Under the pieces are notes generated by a model. The model was given only the letters and a program-made list of their open reading frames with translations. It was not told where the DNA came from and did no database searches. From Tetracentron sinense (taxonomy: Eukaryota > Streptophyta > Magnoliopsida > Trochodendrales > Trochodendraceae): DNA of 64,000 nt. The stretch is taken from contig JABCRI010000957.1 of NCBI GenBank assembly GCA_015143295.1, positions 27,021 to 91,020 on the forward strand. Direction: 5' to 3'. Of this stretch, positions 1-12,600 are shown piece after piece; within the stretch, counting starts at the first letter, position 1; each line of letters opens with the position of its first letter. A program made the position numbers and the translations under genes.

Positions 1-625
1 TGATTCCACTTAGGTGAATACATAAGCAACCCTGATTGGGCCTAGCTACCCTAGTTAGAAATTTTATTTTAGTTTCCCTTTCATATTGCTATTTTAGGTT
101 GTTTCCATTTTGAATTTAGAAATTTCCATATGAATTAGCATGTTTCTATTTTGGAAAAATAGCATGTTTCCAATTTCAATTGATGATTTGATTAGCATGG
201 TTCCATACTTCCATTTTAATGCATGATTCTATAATATTATGTTCTAAAATAGGAATTATAACCTGGTTTCCAATTTAGTGTAAGGTGGGTTTAGGGAGGA
301 GGTAACCGTCTTTTGGCGGGTGTCTAAGGGTGCCTAACCTTAGCTCAATCAAATATTTTACCCAAATCTCTGTCATAGACCACTTGCCTTAACAATTGAT
401 AGATTAGGGTTTCTATTCTTCCCTCAAATTAGAATTGGTGGCGACTCCATTTTTATAGATTTTTTATTATTCCTTATTAGGGTTTTTCCAATTTGAAATA
501 GTGCTAAATCCCATGCCCACGGTATACTTATTGTTATTGCTCCAATATTCTTAGAGCTATACCAAAAGAAAATTGTTGGAGACGTATCTTTTGCAGGGGA
601 CTTACATTTTGGTTTCTTTTTGCAG
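1..625 (+). other. Intron of the GDPDL gene, upstream part
   Basis: No coding exon is seen before the acceptor TTTTTGCAG at 617-625. The incoming codon phase shows that an exon lies further upstream. Bases around 290-490 (including GGTGGCGACTCC near 436) resemble plant retroelement leader or LTR sequence, but no pair of ends was found, so this is only a suspicion. Confidence 0.5.
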
Positions 626-3600
626 GAAATGCACCTTTAGTCATCGCTAAAGGTGGCTTTTCAGGGCTATTTCCTGATTCAAGTTCAGCTTCCTACAGTT
701 TGGCGTTGAAGACTAGTTTATCCAATGTGGTCTTATGGTGCGATGTACAATTAACAAAAGATGGAGCTGGGATTTGCTTTCCATACCTTCAGCTAGAAAA
801 CTCTACGGACATTTCAAATTTTTTCCCAAAGGACAAGGTCTACCTTGTCAATGGGAAGCCTGTCAAAGGATGGTTTTCTGTGGACTATACACTGGATGAT
901 TTAGCAAATATTGTCCGTAAGTTTAAATTTTGATAAGCTGTTTCTAATATTGATTATTTCATTGCTGTGTGTGGATCTACAAAGATTGGGTGAAATATTT
1001 CAAAATCTTAACGGACAAAATTTTATCCCGCCTCTCCATGTTGCTAATTTCACCTTTTCGGCTCGGATAAATATTTTTTAAAACTTTTTTTTGTAAGTGT
1101 GATTTTTTTTTTATAATAATTCTGATGCTTTGTTTCGGTATTTAATAATTTTTGTTACCAGGTGGAATTGGTTGTCCTTTTAGTTATTGGAGTTTCTTGA
1201 AACTATCATGTAAATGTAGATAGTACTGATTATGAAATTATAAGCTGTTTTTAGTGTTGAAGCCATCCATATTCAAACATAAGAGATACCACTGAAGTTC
1301 AGATGGTTTCTGTGCACTAAGGTGTTTTAAAGATGCTTCAGGAAGTTTTTGGAGCTTCATGGAGGAGTTGGTCTCTCACAAGTTACTACTAATATGCTTG
1401 TGGTTCCATGCCCTTTGTACATGGAGGGGGAGGAGGGAGTCTGAGATGGCGTTATTGCTCATGATAGTAGTGAGTTTTTTATATTTGAGCAGGAGAGAAG
1501 TGAGTCTTGATAAGGTGTAATGCTTCGAGGATATCACTGCGAGGGTTACAGAAAGGGCTCAATAAACTTCATACGTTCCTCTACTATCAGTAATGACATG
1601 GATAGGGTTAATAAGATAATTTAAGAACAATGTGATACTGAAGCTGCAAATAAGAAGAAACAATAATTACATAATGGGCACATAGTACAAAACAGATTCA
1701 ATTAGAGGACCTTTATTTTGTGATTATCAATTTAGATGGTTAATGTGTCTGATCTAGTTTTTCTTTTATTATACATTCACACCTGAGCAAGTCGATATAT
1801 AGGAGATCTGATAAAGTTAGAACTTAGAAGATCAAAACTTCATGCCTCTTTTAGTTTCAAAAACAAGAAGGCAAATGTTTTAAGAACAACATTATAGCAA
1901 TTTATATGTTTGCTGGAGAAAAAGATACTGTCATATTAACTTTTGACAGCTCAAGAGCAATAAAATAGATAAGAAAGACATCAACTACAAAGGGAATTCA
2001 GAACTCGACACTTTTTTACCAAGTGCCTCTCACTTCAACTGAAGCTGGAGAGGGGAGGTCTGTCATTCCTTGCTCACTCACTTAGAGTTCATAATTCGGG
2101 ATTCTGAATGAAGATATAGTTTAATTACCTTTGACTCACTCAGCAATGAACTAACAATCTCACCCACGTTATCTGCCCTTTTTGATAAGTAACAAAATTG
2201 ATGCGGACATCGGACCGTTAGATTTTGTTTATGATAGAGATCCACCGTTAGATCATGACTTGGAGGACGATCAACCGTCGGATTGAGAGTTGACCATTGG
2301 AGGACCGAGATCGGACCATAGATGGGCATGGGCAGCCATAGTGGACGGCTCACCCCTTTAGTTATCTAGTTGTTTATTTTTATTTAGTTTGTTTTTGCTT
2401 TGTTTTGTCCCTTGTAGTTAGTTTTTTATGAGAGAACATAATAAGGGTAGTTTAATATTTTTCTTTAAGTAGAGTTTTATGATTGTTTATAAATACTCTC
2501 TTTAGATATTAGAAATTTATAAAATTTTTATGAATAAAACATGAGAGCTTTTTGGCTTCTAGAATCTTCTGTGATTGGAATGGTGTGATGTCAATCTTGG
2601 AGTGATTCCAAGGTAATCTTATCTACTTTCTTCTTCTCTATCTCTCTCATTCTCTCTCCCAAATCACATGGTACTATTCACGAGTTACTATTCACAGCAA
2701 CTATTCTCTAGTGTTTCTTCTCTCCATTTTCAATTTTATTCTTTTCTTCCAAGAACCCTAATCCAAGAACCCTAATCCCAAAAACCTAATCCAAGGCCTT
2801 AGCCCTTTTCCTTCACTGTCACAGCCACCAAATCTGCCCCCATACCTGTCCCCATTGCTGTCCAGCCTTCCCACAGAATTCCCCTACCTCTGTCCTCACT
2901 GCCGCACCACCCCCTTGCCATTTGCCTTGTTGCCAACCTATTGCAGCCCCCGTCCCTTGCTTTTACAGCCCCTTGTGACTGCTGTAGCACCCCCAACAAC
3001 CTTTCCCTATTGTTGTTACAACCCTCCAAACTTATCCTCATTACAGCCACACTTCTCCCATATTCCACTAAACCCAAAACAGCAAAAAAAAAGCTCTAAA
3101 ACCCTAACTTATGTTTTGTGATTTCCTCTATTATTGCTGCTGGTTTTTGATCCTAAACTCTTTAATATTGAAACCCTGATTACATGCATGTTATCATACT
3201 TAATAATTGTTGAGCTTGTTCTCGAAATCCTCGATTGACAATGAAATTCAATTGACTATTGGTTTAAGTCCCTAAGCTAGTGGAAGTTCTCACTTTCATT
3301 ACGATCATCCAATTCAGATTTGAGTATTCATTATTGCGGGAATGTGATTGACCTAGGTTGTTTACTAATTCCCTTTTGACTTTCTTTGTTGTTATTGTGG
3401 AATTTTAAGAATTTTATGATTTTCCTTATTACCGCAATTCAATTTTGATCTCTCAATCATCTCATCCTAGGTTTATTGCATTGTCCTGCATCGAAAACTC
3501 ATTTATGGATAAAAAAGAAGACTAACAAATAAGCAGGGCATATATCATCAAATATAAGGAATACTGATTGATCTGTTTCTTTGCCAATTCATTGTCAAGC

Positions 3601-6600
3601 ATTTGACACAGCTCAAGAGCAATCAAATATAAGGACACAGAGGCTAGGGAAGAGAAGTACTCTTCTTTATGGATATTGCGATTATAATTAAGAATAAACA
3701 ACGTGGTCCAAAGGGAGTTATTCATGTGGGGTATACAGATGAAAATTGCCAAAATGTTTTAAAGAGAATAAGATTTACACTCACTCAATCAGTCAGCTCG
3801 GTTAGTGAAGGCAAATTATATGCAAAAAACCTATCAATTTCTGTCCTGCCAATACCTGAATCACGAGGAACATTAATTGGCTATCTTTCTATTTTAACTA
3901 GGCAGACATGTTCAGATATATCCTTGGATTTTCTTTGGCGCTCGTATAAGCCTGATAATAACCTGTGCTTTATATCTTTTATGAAAAACTAATTGAAGAA
4001 TTATATGGTTTTGGGAGCTCAACTTTGGATTCTTAATAAAGTAATGATTGGTTCTTATGAAAATCTCCTTGATCTGACAGCCTAAATATTGATGAACTTA
4101 TGCTTTCTGCAGTTTGAGGTATGACTTGTTTGAAAATACTTATAGTTCCTTTGCTACCTGGACAGTAATTCAAGGAATCTATTCTCGAACTAGTAAATTC
4201 GATGGTAATCTATTTAATGTTCTTACTGTTGAAGATGTGGCACTGCAATTCAAACCACCAGGCTTATGGCTGAATATTGAGGTAAGTTGCATCTTACATT
4301 ATATTGGTGCCGTTGTTCAACGTAGAGTAGTTGTTGCAGTATTGAACAATCCTTTAAGTGTTCTGTATTTGTTTACTTCAGTGCAATTTTCCAAGGATTG
4401 TACCTCCCTAAACATCCAACTAGAATAACATCTAAGAAAAATTCAAATGCTAGAAATTCTTGAAGAATATATTCTGCAATTTCTCACTTACATTCTTGGG
4501 GACCAACCTTATTTCTTTTCTCATAATTTTTGCAGCATGATGCATTCTTCAGTCAACACAAATTGAGTATGAGAAACTTTGTACTTTCTGTATCTAGACG
4601 TGTTATTATTAACTATGTCTCATCACCGGAGGTGGCTTTCCTGAGAAGTATCACCAAACGGTTTAAAGGAAGCAGGACGAAACTGGTATTACGCTTTCTA
4701 GGGCTAGATGATACTGAGCCTTCAAGCAACCAGACTTATGGTTCACTTTTGAAGAACCTTACATTTATCAAGACGTTTGCCTCTGGAATTATTGTTCCCA
4801 AGACTTACATATGGCCTGTAGATGCTGATCTCTATCTACAACCTCACACCTCTGTTGTGTTGGATGCTCATAGGGTAGGGCTAGAAGTTTTTGCATCTGA
4901 TTTTGCAAATGACATATCTTTGAGCTACAATTACAGTTATGATCCAATAGCCGAGTATCTGAATTTCATTGACAAAGGCAATTTTTCTGTCGATGGTGTG
5001 TTGTCCGACTTCCCTATAACTCCATCAGTGGCCATAGGTATGCTTTTCTCTAAAGTCACATCAATTATAAATTTTGTGAAATTGGTGCTCAGTTGTGCGT
5101 ATTAATGTCATACATGATCACTCCGACATGCTGATTTCACTAAAAAAAAATGTCCATCTACACTACTTATTGCCACTATAATTGATTGCTATTAAATGAA
5201 AGCAACAAATTTAGTCTGACGGGGCAAATGGTGTACTTTGCAAAGTACATATTGTAGCATCATTTGACACTTCAAGTGTTACGACTTGTGTTATTAAACC
5301 ATGAATGTTATTTTTCTATAACTTTTGATGCAGGACCATGCAACTAACCTAGGGTGATGCAATTTATAGATCAGAAAATTAATTCCAGCAATAATGAACT
5401 TTATAAAATTATCCAGATTAGCACAATTATAATCAAGAAAGCCCAAAAATGGAATTATTAAGATCCCAGGTCAAGTAACAATCACGCGGTTATGAATCTC
5501 AAAATTGATTTAGGTGCTCGTAATGGATGTAGGAACTTCCGCTAGCTTAGGGATTTTAGTTCAATAATCAATGTAATTTCCTTATCCAATTGAGGATTTC
5601 AAAAGATAGGTCTAGGCTCAACATGGATTAGCTGTAAACACAGTGGCAGCAAGGGGAGCAGGTGTAGAAGGGGGCTGTGGTTGCAGGGGGAACAGTGTAT
5701 AGGGCTGTTGGAAGGCTGCAGTAGGGCTACAGCAAGCTGGTGGTTGTAATGGAGGGCTGTAGGAAAGCTGCAGTAGGGCTAAAGCAAGCTGGTGGTTGAA
5801 TGGAGGGTTGCAGGGGACTGTAACTGCAATGGGACAGCAAGGCTAGGGTTATAGAGTGGTGCAGCTGTGGCTGTGACTGGTGTAGGGGGGCTGCAGGGAA
5901 CTGGAACAGCAAGGGGTAGGTTTGCAGGGGCTTGTGGCAGCAAGGGGGCTTGAGAGAAAATTGTGGCAGCAAGGTTGTGGGCAGGGACAGGTGGCTGGAA
6001 GGCTGCAGTAGGGTTACAGCAAGCTGGTGGTTGTAATGGAGTGCAGTAGGGGACTGTAACTGCAATGGGACAGCAAAGGCTAGGGTGCGCCTGTGGCTGT
6101 GACTGGTGTAGGGGGCTGTAGGGAACTGGAACAGCAAGAGGTAGGTTTGCAAGGGGGCTTGGGAGAAGATTGCAGCAGCAAGGTTTTGGGCAGGGACAGG
6201 TGGCTGGGAAGGCTGCAATTGCATAACAGGTGGCTAGGAAGGGTGTGGCAGCAAGGGAACTTGCTGTAGGAATTCTAGGGTTTGCAAAAACAGAAAATAG
6301 AGAGAAGAAACAATGGAGAAGAAGAGAGGAAAGAGAATACCTTGGCTTCACAATATAACTAACCTTGGCTTCACACCACCCTTTCACAAGAGATTACAAA
6401 AGCAAAAAGCCTTTCATATTTCATTCACAATTTTTTTTAATTCTCTACTCCTAAATCTAATTTAAAAATTTGTCATTACTAATAAAATAATCCATAATTA
6501 AATAAACAATAACCATACTAAGATACTAGTAGCCATGGGCCCATCTCTCGATCCAATGAATCTCTCTCACGAACATGATCTAATGGTGGATCTCCGTCAA

Positions 6601-9600
6601 TAGCTCGAACTAAGCCCCATATACAAGTCATCTATCAACAAGGAGACTTGTGTAGGGACTCTCTTCCACCTCTGCCGGTACACTCTAGTACAGTAGTACT
6701 AGAATCTCATGTCCGCATCAACTTCTGTGTCCTTCAATTCATATTCGGTGATTAGAATTTTGTCATCGTTGAGAGCTTTTTCTGAAGATCTTAAAATCTG
6801 TTCACGACATACAGAGTTTTTCTCATTCAGCTTGCTCTTTACTAAGAGTTCATTATTTTCTCTAGCAATTTTGGTAATGACACCCCTGTTTTTATTTGGA
6901 TCAAAGCCGGCGGCATGATCTGAAATTCCGTAGTCTGTTTTTTTTTTTATCGATAAGCAATTGATTATATTAAAGTAGAAATATTCCACAGTTGGCAAAC
7001 TATACAGTGGCAGGTTTCACACTTATTTACACAACATCAGACATGATTACTTAGGGTATGCAGGATTATAGCTAAAGTTAATGAGACTTTTGTAGCTTTT
7101 TCTTCATGCTAAGTTTTATTGCTATATTGATAGTCCTATTCGCATATCCATTACACAAGAAATAAAAATAAAAAATAACTAGTAAAAATGAAAGATAAAA
7201 ACTGTGCAATGAACTGCACGCATGCTCTCTCACTAACATTAACTTTCCCTTCAAACTCATTGAATTGAGCATCAAACATTTAGATAGACATCTACAGATA
7301 TCAAGAAGCATGAAAACGATAGAAGCTATGCATACTTCTATAAGCTTGAACTCCTAATTGCAAGCATTACATCTTGACCAACATTGATCTTAATCAAAAG
7401 GCTTGACTCCTTTATGGAGACTGGAGAGAGGAGGAAGGGTGCCAAACACGTTGTGGGACTAAATCTACAGCTCAGTCAAACACAAAAATATGCCGAGGTT
7501 GTATTCTGAACAAAAATATAGTGAAAACTGATATGCTAATGTGAAACTTGGGCAAAACCTCATATATATAAAATTTCGACTGCAGAAAATGCTTCTTTGG
7601 ATCTGAGTCAAAAGAAACAGTCTCAGCACTGACATCATCCATTGTTGGTGTCAAATACACAAACCTTGTTAAAAACAGCTTGAATCCAATCAATAAGAGC
7701 AGAAATCTAACTTGGGTTGAAGAAATATGAGTTTTGGGGTCAAAGAATAGTTTCAAACCTTTACTCCATTAACTGAAAACCAGGAAAACTTTTCTACTGA
7801 TCAAAAGAGGGGAAAAAAGAGGAAGACTTTAGTTCCCTCAGGACTTCTATACATAGGGGAAAACGTAAATTACCATTGTTGCCGATCAATTGAAAAAAGG
7901 AGGAGAGAGAGAGAAAGAGAGAGACTTATCTTTGGTTGTGACATTCCACATCATATAACAGTCATGTTTTGTATGCTGGATGTTTAGTTTCTACAAATAT
8001 TTTCTCGAGGATACTGATTTCTCTCTATTATTGCAGATTGCTTTTCTCATATAAGCAATAATGCTTCAAGAGAAGCAAAAGGTATAATAAATTGACTTTT
8101 TTTTTTTTTTAAAGATTCAATCTTTTTCTTTTGAACTTACAGCTGGTGTCAAAGGTTATATAACCTCACAAAGGACAAAATTTCTAGAACATTGATGCCA
8201 ACTTAGTTCTTTTCCCTTGTTTGTGTTTCAGCAAAGACTTTGGTTATCTCACACAATGGAGCTAGTGGAATGTACCCTGGTTGTACTGATCTGGCATATA
8301 AACAAGCTGTTTTAGATGGTGCAGATGTTCTTGATTGTCCTGTTCAAATGACAAAGGATGGAATTCCCTTTTGCTTCGGCTCTATAAATCTTATAGATGG
8401 AACAACAGTGGCTCAATCAGGTTTTAGCACACGTTCCATCATTATTCCAGAAATCCAGGGTACCCCTGGAATTTTTCCCTTCAACTTCACATGGGAAGAG
8501 ATTCACAACTTGTTACGTAAGTTGAAATTTGCCCTTTATTTTCCTATTAACTAGTGCTTATCTTTAACTTTTTATGAAGAATCCTTGCAATTTTAGAGAA
8601 AGAAATGTTCCAGGAAAGAGAGCTTGAATTTAAAGTATCTGCTAAGATAAACTAGAAAAAAAATGATACAGGTGAATAAGATAATAAATGAGAAGGATAC
8701 TCATTTAGAGGATCTGCTAACATAGGAATGCAAGGTCGCTGATGATACTCTTCTTGTTAATATCCTACAATAGTTAAGACTCCATTACTCTTTCATTGTT
8801 TTATACAGTAGAAAATTAGTAGTAAACTAGGGTTTGTGGAAGAGAGAAAGGGGAGAAGAGGAAGAAGGAAGGGAAATAGGGTATGGAGAATTTTGTTCTC
8901 CATCCCTTTAGTTCTTCTTTTATATTACTAACAGAATGAAAAGACATACATGCCCTTAATTACATAAGAAACAATAGACACTAAAACATAATAAAGTAAT
9001 TAGATATTAAAGTTGTGATGAGCTTATTTAGATGGCCTATTATGACACTCCCCCTCAAGTGGGGCATAAATGTCCAGCATGCCAATAAGCCCATGATGAC
9101 GTGATGAAGCAACCGCCTTCGTAAGAACATCTGCTAACTGGTCTTATGTTCTTACAAAAGGCAAAACTAATTATCTTCGAAGTTATCTTCTCTCTTATGA
9201 AATGTCTATCAACCTCAATATGTCTGGTCCTGTCATGTTGCACTGGGTTATGTGCAATGCTAATAGCAGCTCTATTATCACAATAGAGTGTCATCTCCAA
9301 TAGGTTTAAGAAACTCAGCTCTGTCATCAAGGTCTTGATCTACAATAACTCACTGGCTCCATGAGCCATGACTCTGTACTCTACTTCAGCGCTAGACTGT
9401 GCAACCACAGACTACTTCTTACTTCTCTAGGTAACCAAATTTCCACCAACCATGGTGCAATAGCCTGACATAGATCGGCGATCTGTGACTGACCCAGCTC
9501 AATCAGCATCTATGTACGCCCCTACCTTCAAGTGTCCATTTCGTCTAAATAATAACCCTCGACCTAGTGAAAACTTTAAGTATCTCAAAATTCGCTCTGC

Positions 9601-12600
9601 AGTCTCAAGGTATATAGTCTTAGGATTGTGCATGAACTGACTGATTACATTCACTGCATAAGCAATATCGGGGCGAGTCAATGATAAGTAAATCAGTCTA
9701 CCAACAAGTCTCTAGAACATACCAACATCTTCAAGCAACTCGTCACTCTCATAGTCAAGCTTAACATCAGCTTCCATAAGAGTTGCCACAAGTTTCGAGC
9801 TAAGCTTTCCAGTTTCTTCCTATAGATCAATGATATATTTTCTCTGAGATATGAAGATGTCCTTCCTTAAATGGGCAACTTCAATCCCAAGGAAATACCT
9901 GAGTAAACCAAAATCTTTAATCTCAAACTCCTTGGCTAGAAGATCTTTAAGATTTTGTATCTCCCCTGGGTTATCTCCAGTTACAATATCACCTACATAC
10001 ACTAGAAGTACAGTAGTTGTATTTCTCAAATGCTTCACAAACAGCGTATGATCCGAGTGACGTTGAGTATATCCAAATTTCTTCATTGCTCCACTAATCC
10101 TTTCAAACCAAACCCTAGGGGACTATTTAAGGCCATAAATTGCCTTCTTCAGATGACAAACTTTAACCCTTCTAATTCTAAACATTAAACACAGGATGTA
10201 AAGTCATGTAAACTTCTTCTTGGAGATTTACATGAAGAAAAACATTTTTCAAATCCAGGTGAAAAATAGGCGAGGACGGCAGGACTGATTTGCTGTTACT
10301 GAAAGAAGAATTCTGATTGTATTCATTTTGGCTACAGAAGCAAATGTTCCTGATAATCGATCCCATAGGTATGTGTGAATCCCTTAGCAACCAAATTTGC
10401 TTTATATCTGTCAACAATACCATCAGCCTTGTATTTTACTATATAAACTCACTTGCATCCAACTAGCTTTTTGTCCTTAGAAGCATCAACAAGTCCCCAT
10501 GTATTATTTTTTGTAAGTGTCTTCATTTCCTCCTACATTGCTTCCTTCCACTTAGGGTAGTGACTCTAGATGAAATAGATATTGAAGACAAAGATGAGAC
10601 AAAACCACAAATAGATGGAGAGCAATATTCATAAGAAATGAAGTTAGAGATAGGATGAGATGTACAAGTGTGTTTCTCTTTGCGTAAGACAATAGGAGCA
10701 TCAAGATCAGTAATGTTGGGTAAAGATGAAGAATTTCCTGGACTGAGAGCAATCGGAGAAGTAGATAGATCTGGGTCTATAAGGTATGCTGAGAGTGTTG
10801 TTCAGTTGATTGATGCTCCAACTTGGAACGTCTTGAGCATGTCTTCAGTTCCTTTTCCTTCTTTCTAGTGTCATCAAAAGAGGACAACAATAACACTAAA
10901 GGAGTTTCTCTAGAATAGGAACTGAGAGGGGTAAGGGTATCTCTTCACTAACACTCTCCCCTTGAAGAGAAACCTAAAAAAAAATGGAACCAACTCAAAG
11001 AAAGAACATCTTTAGAGATAAATCTCTTACATGTCAGGAGATCATACACCTAATACCCTTTATGTGTAGAGGAGTACCCTAAGAAGAGACATTTGGTGGA
11101 CTTAGGATCCAACTTAGAACCGTTTGGATCCAGGATATGAAGAAAGCAAATACAACTAAAGACACGAAGCGGAAGACTAAAATGAGGACTCTCAGGATGC
11201 AATACCTGATGTGGAGACTTGAAATCCAAAACCCGGGAGGGCATCCGGTTAATCAAATATGCTGCTGTAAGCACTAGCTCAGACCAAAACTTTTTTTCAT
11301 CTTTCATTTGTAATAACAAACTTTGAACAACCTCAAATAAATGACAGTTCTTTTGTTCTACAACTCTATTCTGTTGTGGCGTGTATATACAATTATTTTG
11401 ATGAATAATTCCATGTTCAGCAAAGTAAGCTCGGAGTGATCCTTCAAGGTATTCGCGACCATGATCAAAGCGAAATATATTGACATGCTTGTCATATTAA
11501 TTTTTGATCATGTTATGAAATGTGCGAATAATATTGGGCACCTCATCTCAAGTTTTCAACAAGTACAACCAAGTGTAGCGGGAATAATCATCAATAAACG
11601 AAATAAAATAAAGAAATCCAAACAAGGATCGAGTGGGAGGGGGTCCCCATAATCTGAATGGACAATTTCAAACGGAAATGAACTTCTTTTAGTATTGTGG
11701 GAATAGAAAACATGAATATGTTTTACCAATTCACAAGTTTCACTCTGCAAAGTTTGTAAATTAACAGACTCAAACAAACAAGGAAACAAAATTTTTCAGG
11801 TTTGAAATGACAAGTGACCCAACCGACGTTGCCAGAGAAAAATCTGGTCTTTATTAATAGAGCTGCGAGACTGAAAAGCATTAGAAATAGGAGTAGGAGT
11901 CTGATCTAAGATGTGAAGCTCATCCATTTTACGTCTACTCTCAATCTCAATTTGCCACTTTGTCACTAGATCCTGAAATACATAACGAGATGAAAAAAAT
12001 GTTACACTACAACGCAAATGCTTAGTTAAACTACTAACAGAAAGAAGGTTAATAGACAACTCAAGAATATGTAATACAGATGACAATGAGAGAGTAGGGG
12101 TGACATGAATGCTTCCTTTCCCAGACACAGATGCAAAGGAACCATCAGCTATTTTCACTCTCAAAGGACTAGAGCAAGAGTTGTAAGATGAGAAAAAGTG
12201 TAGACATACCAGACATATGATTTGAGGCTCCTGAATCGATGATCCAAGGAATGTCATGCGAGGTTAATGAAGATACCTGATGCGCAGATGCACGAGTACC
12301 TATTTGAGGAATGAAAGTGGGGAATCTAGAAGATAACTTCATCTGTGAAAGTAACTGACTGAAGAACTCAAGTCCCTCTTTGGATACTGGAAGGGTGTCC
12401 TTAGAGGACTGTTGATGAGGTAGCATAACAGAGGATTCCTCAAAAGAGGCAATACCAGCGAAGGAGGCACTATGCGTACTGATCTGCATGCTTGGATGTT
12501 CCTCCATACCACAAATCCCAAACATACGTCGTACTTAAGGATTAAAAAACCAAACAAGTAAATAAGCCGGATCTCAAACACTAACAATGCCTCAACTAGA

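Larger units (their letters stand above)
5038..8036 (+). other. GDPDL intron between exons ending 5037 and starting 8037
   Basis: The donor is GTATGC and the acceptor is ATTGCAG. It carries inverted repeat copy 2, a short coding-like minus-strand fragment (6719-6936), a poly-A LINE tail (6937 to about 7010) and AT-rich sequence. Bases 5038-5329 and 7760-8036 show nothing recognisable apart from a GA-rich microsatellite near 7900-7925. Confidence 0.6.

Noticed and set aside
3669-3992. Open frame of 107 codons between the first and second GDPDL exons
   Set aside because: No family resemblance, and the GDPDL family sequence runs directly from the exon ending 916 to the one starting 4166 with matching codon phase.
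4114-4165. Acceptor site at 4112 as an alternative exon start
   Set aside because: Only the acceptor ending at 4165 completes the split codon and gives the family motif LIQGIYSRT.
5727-6387. Long Pro/Ala/Ser-rich minus-strand frames (165 and 202 codons)
   Set aside because: They arise from internal GC-rich repeats of the family A element in two frames at once; no start context or conserved domain.
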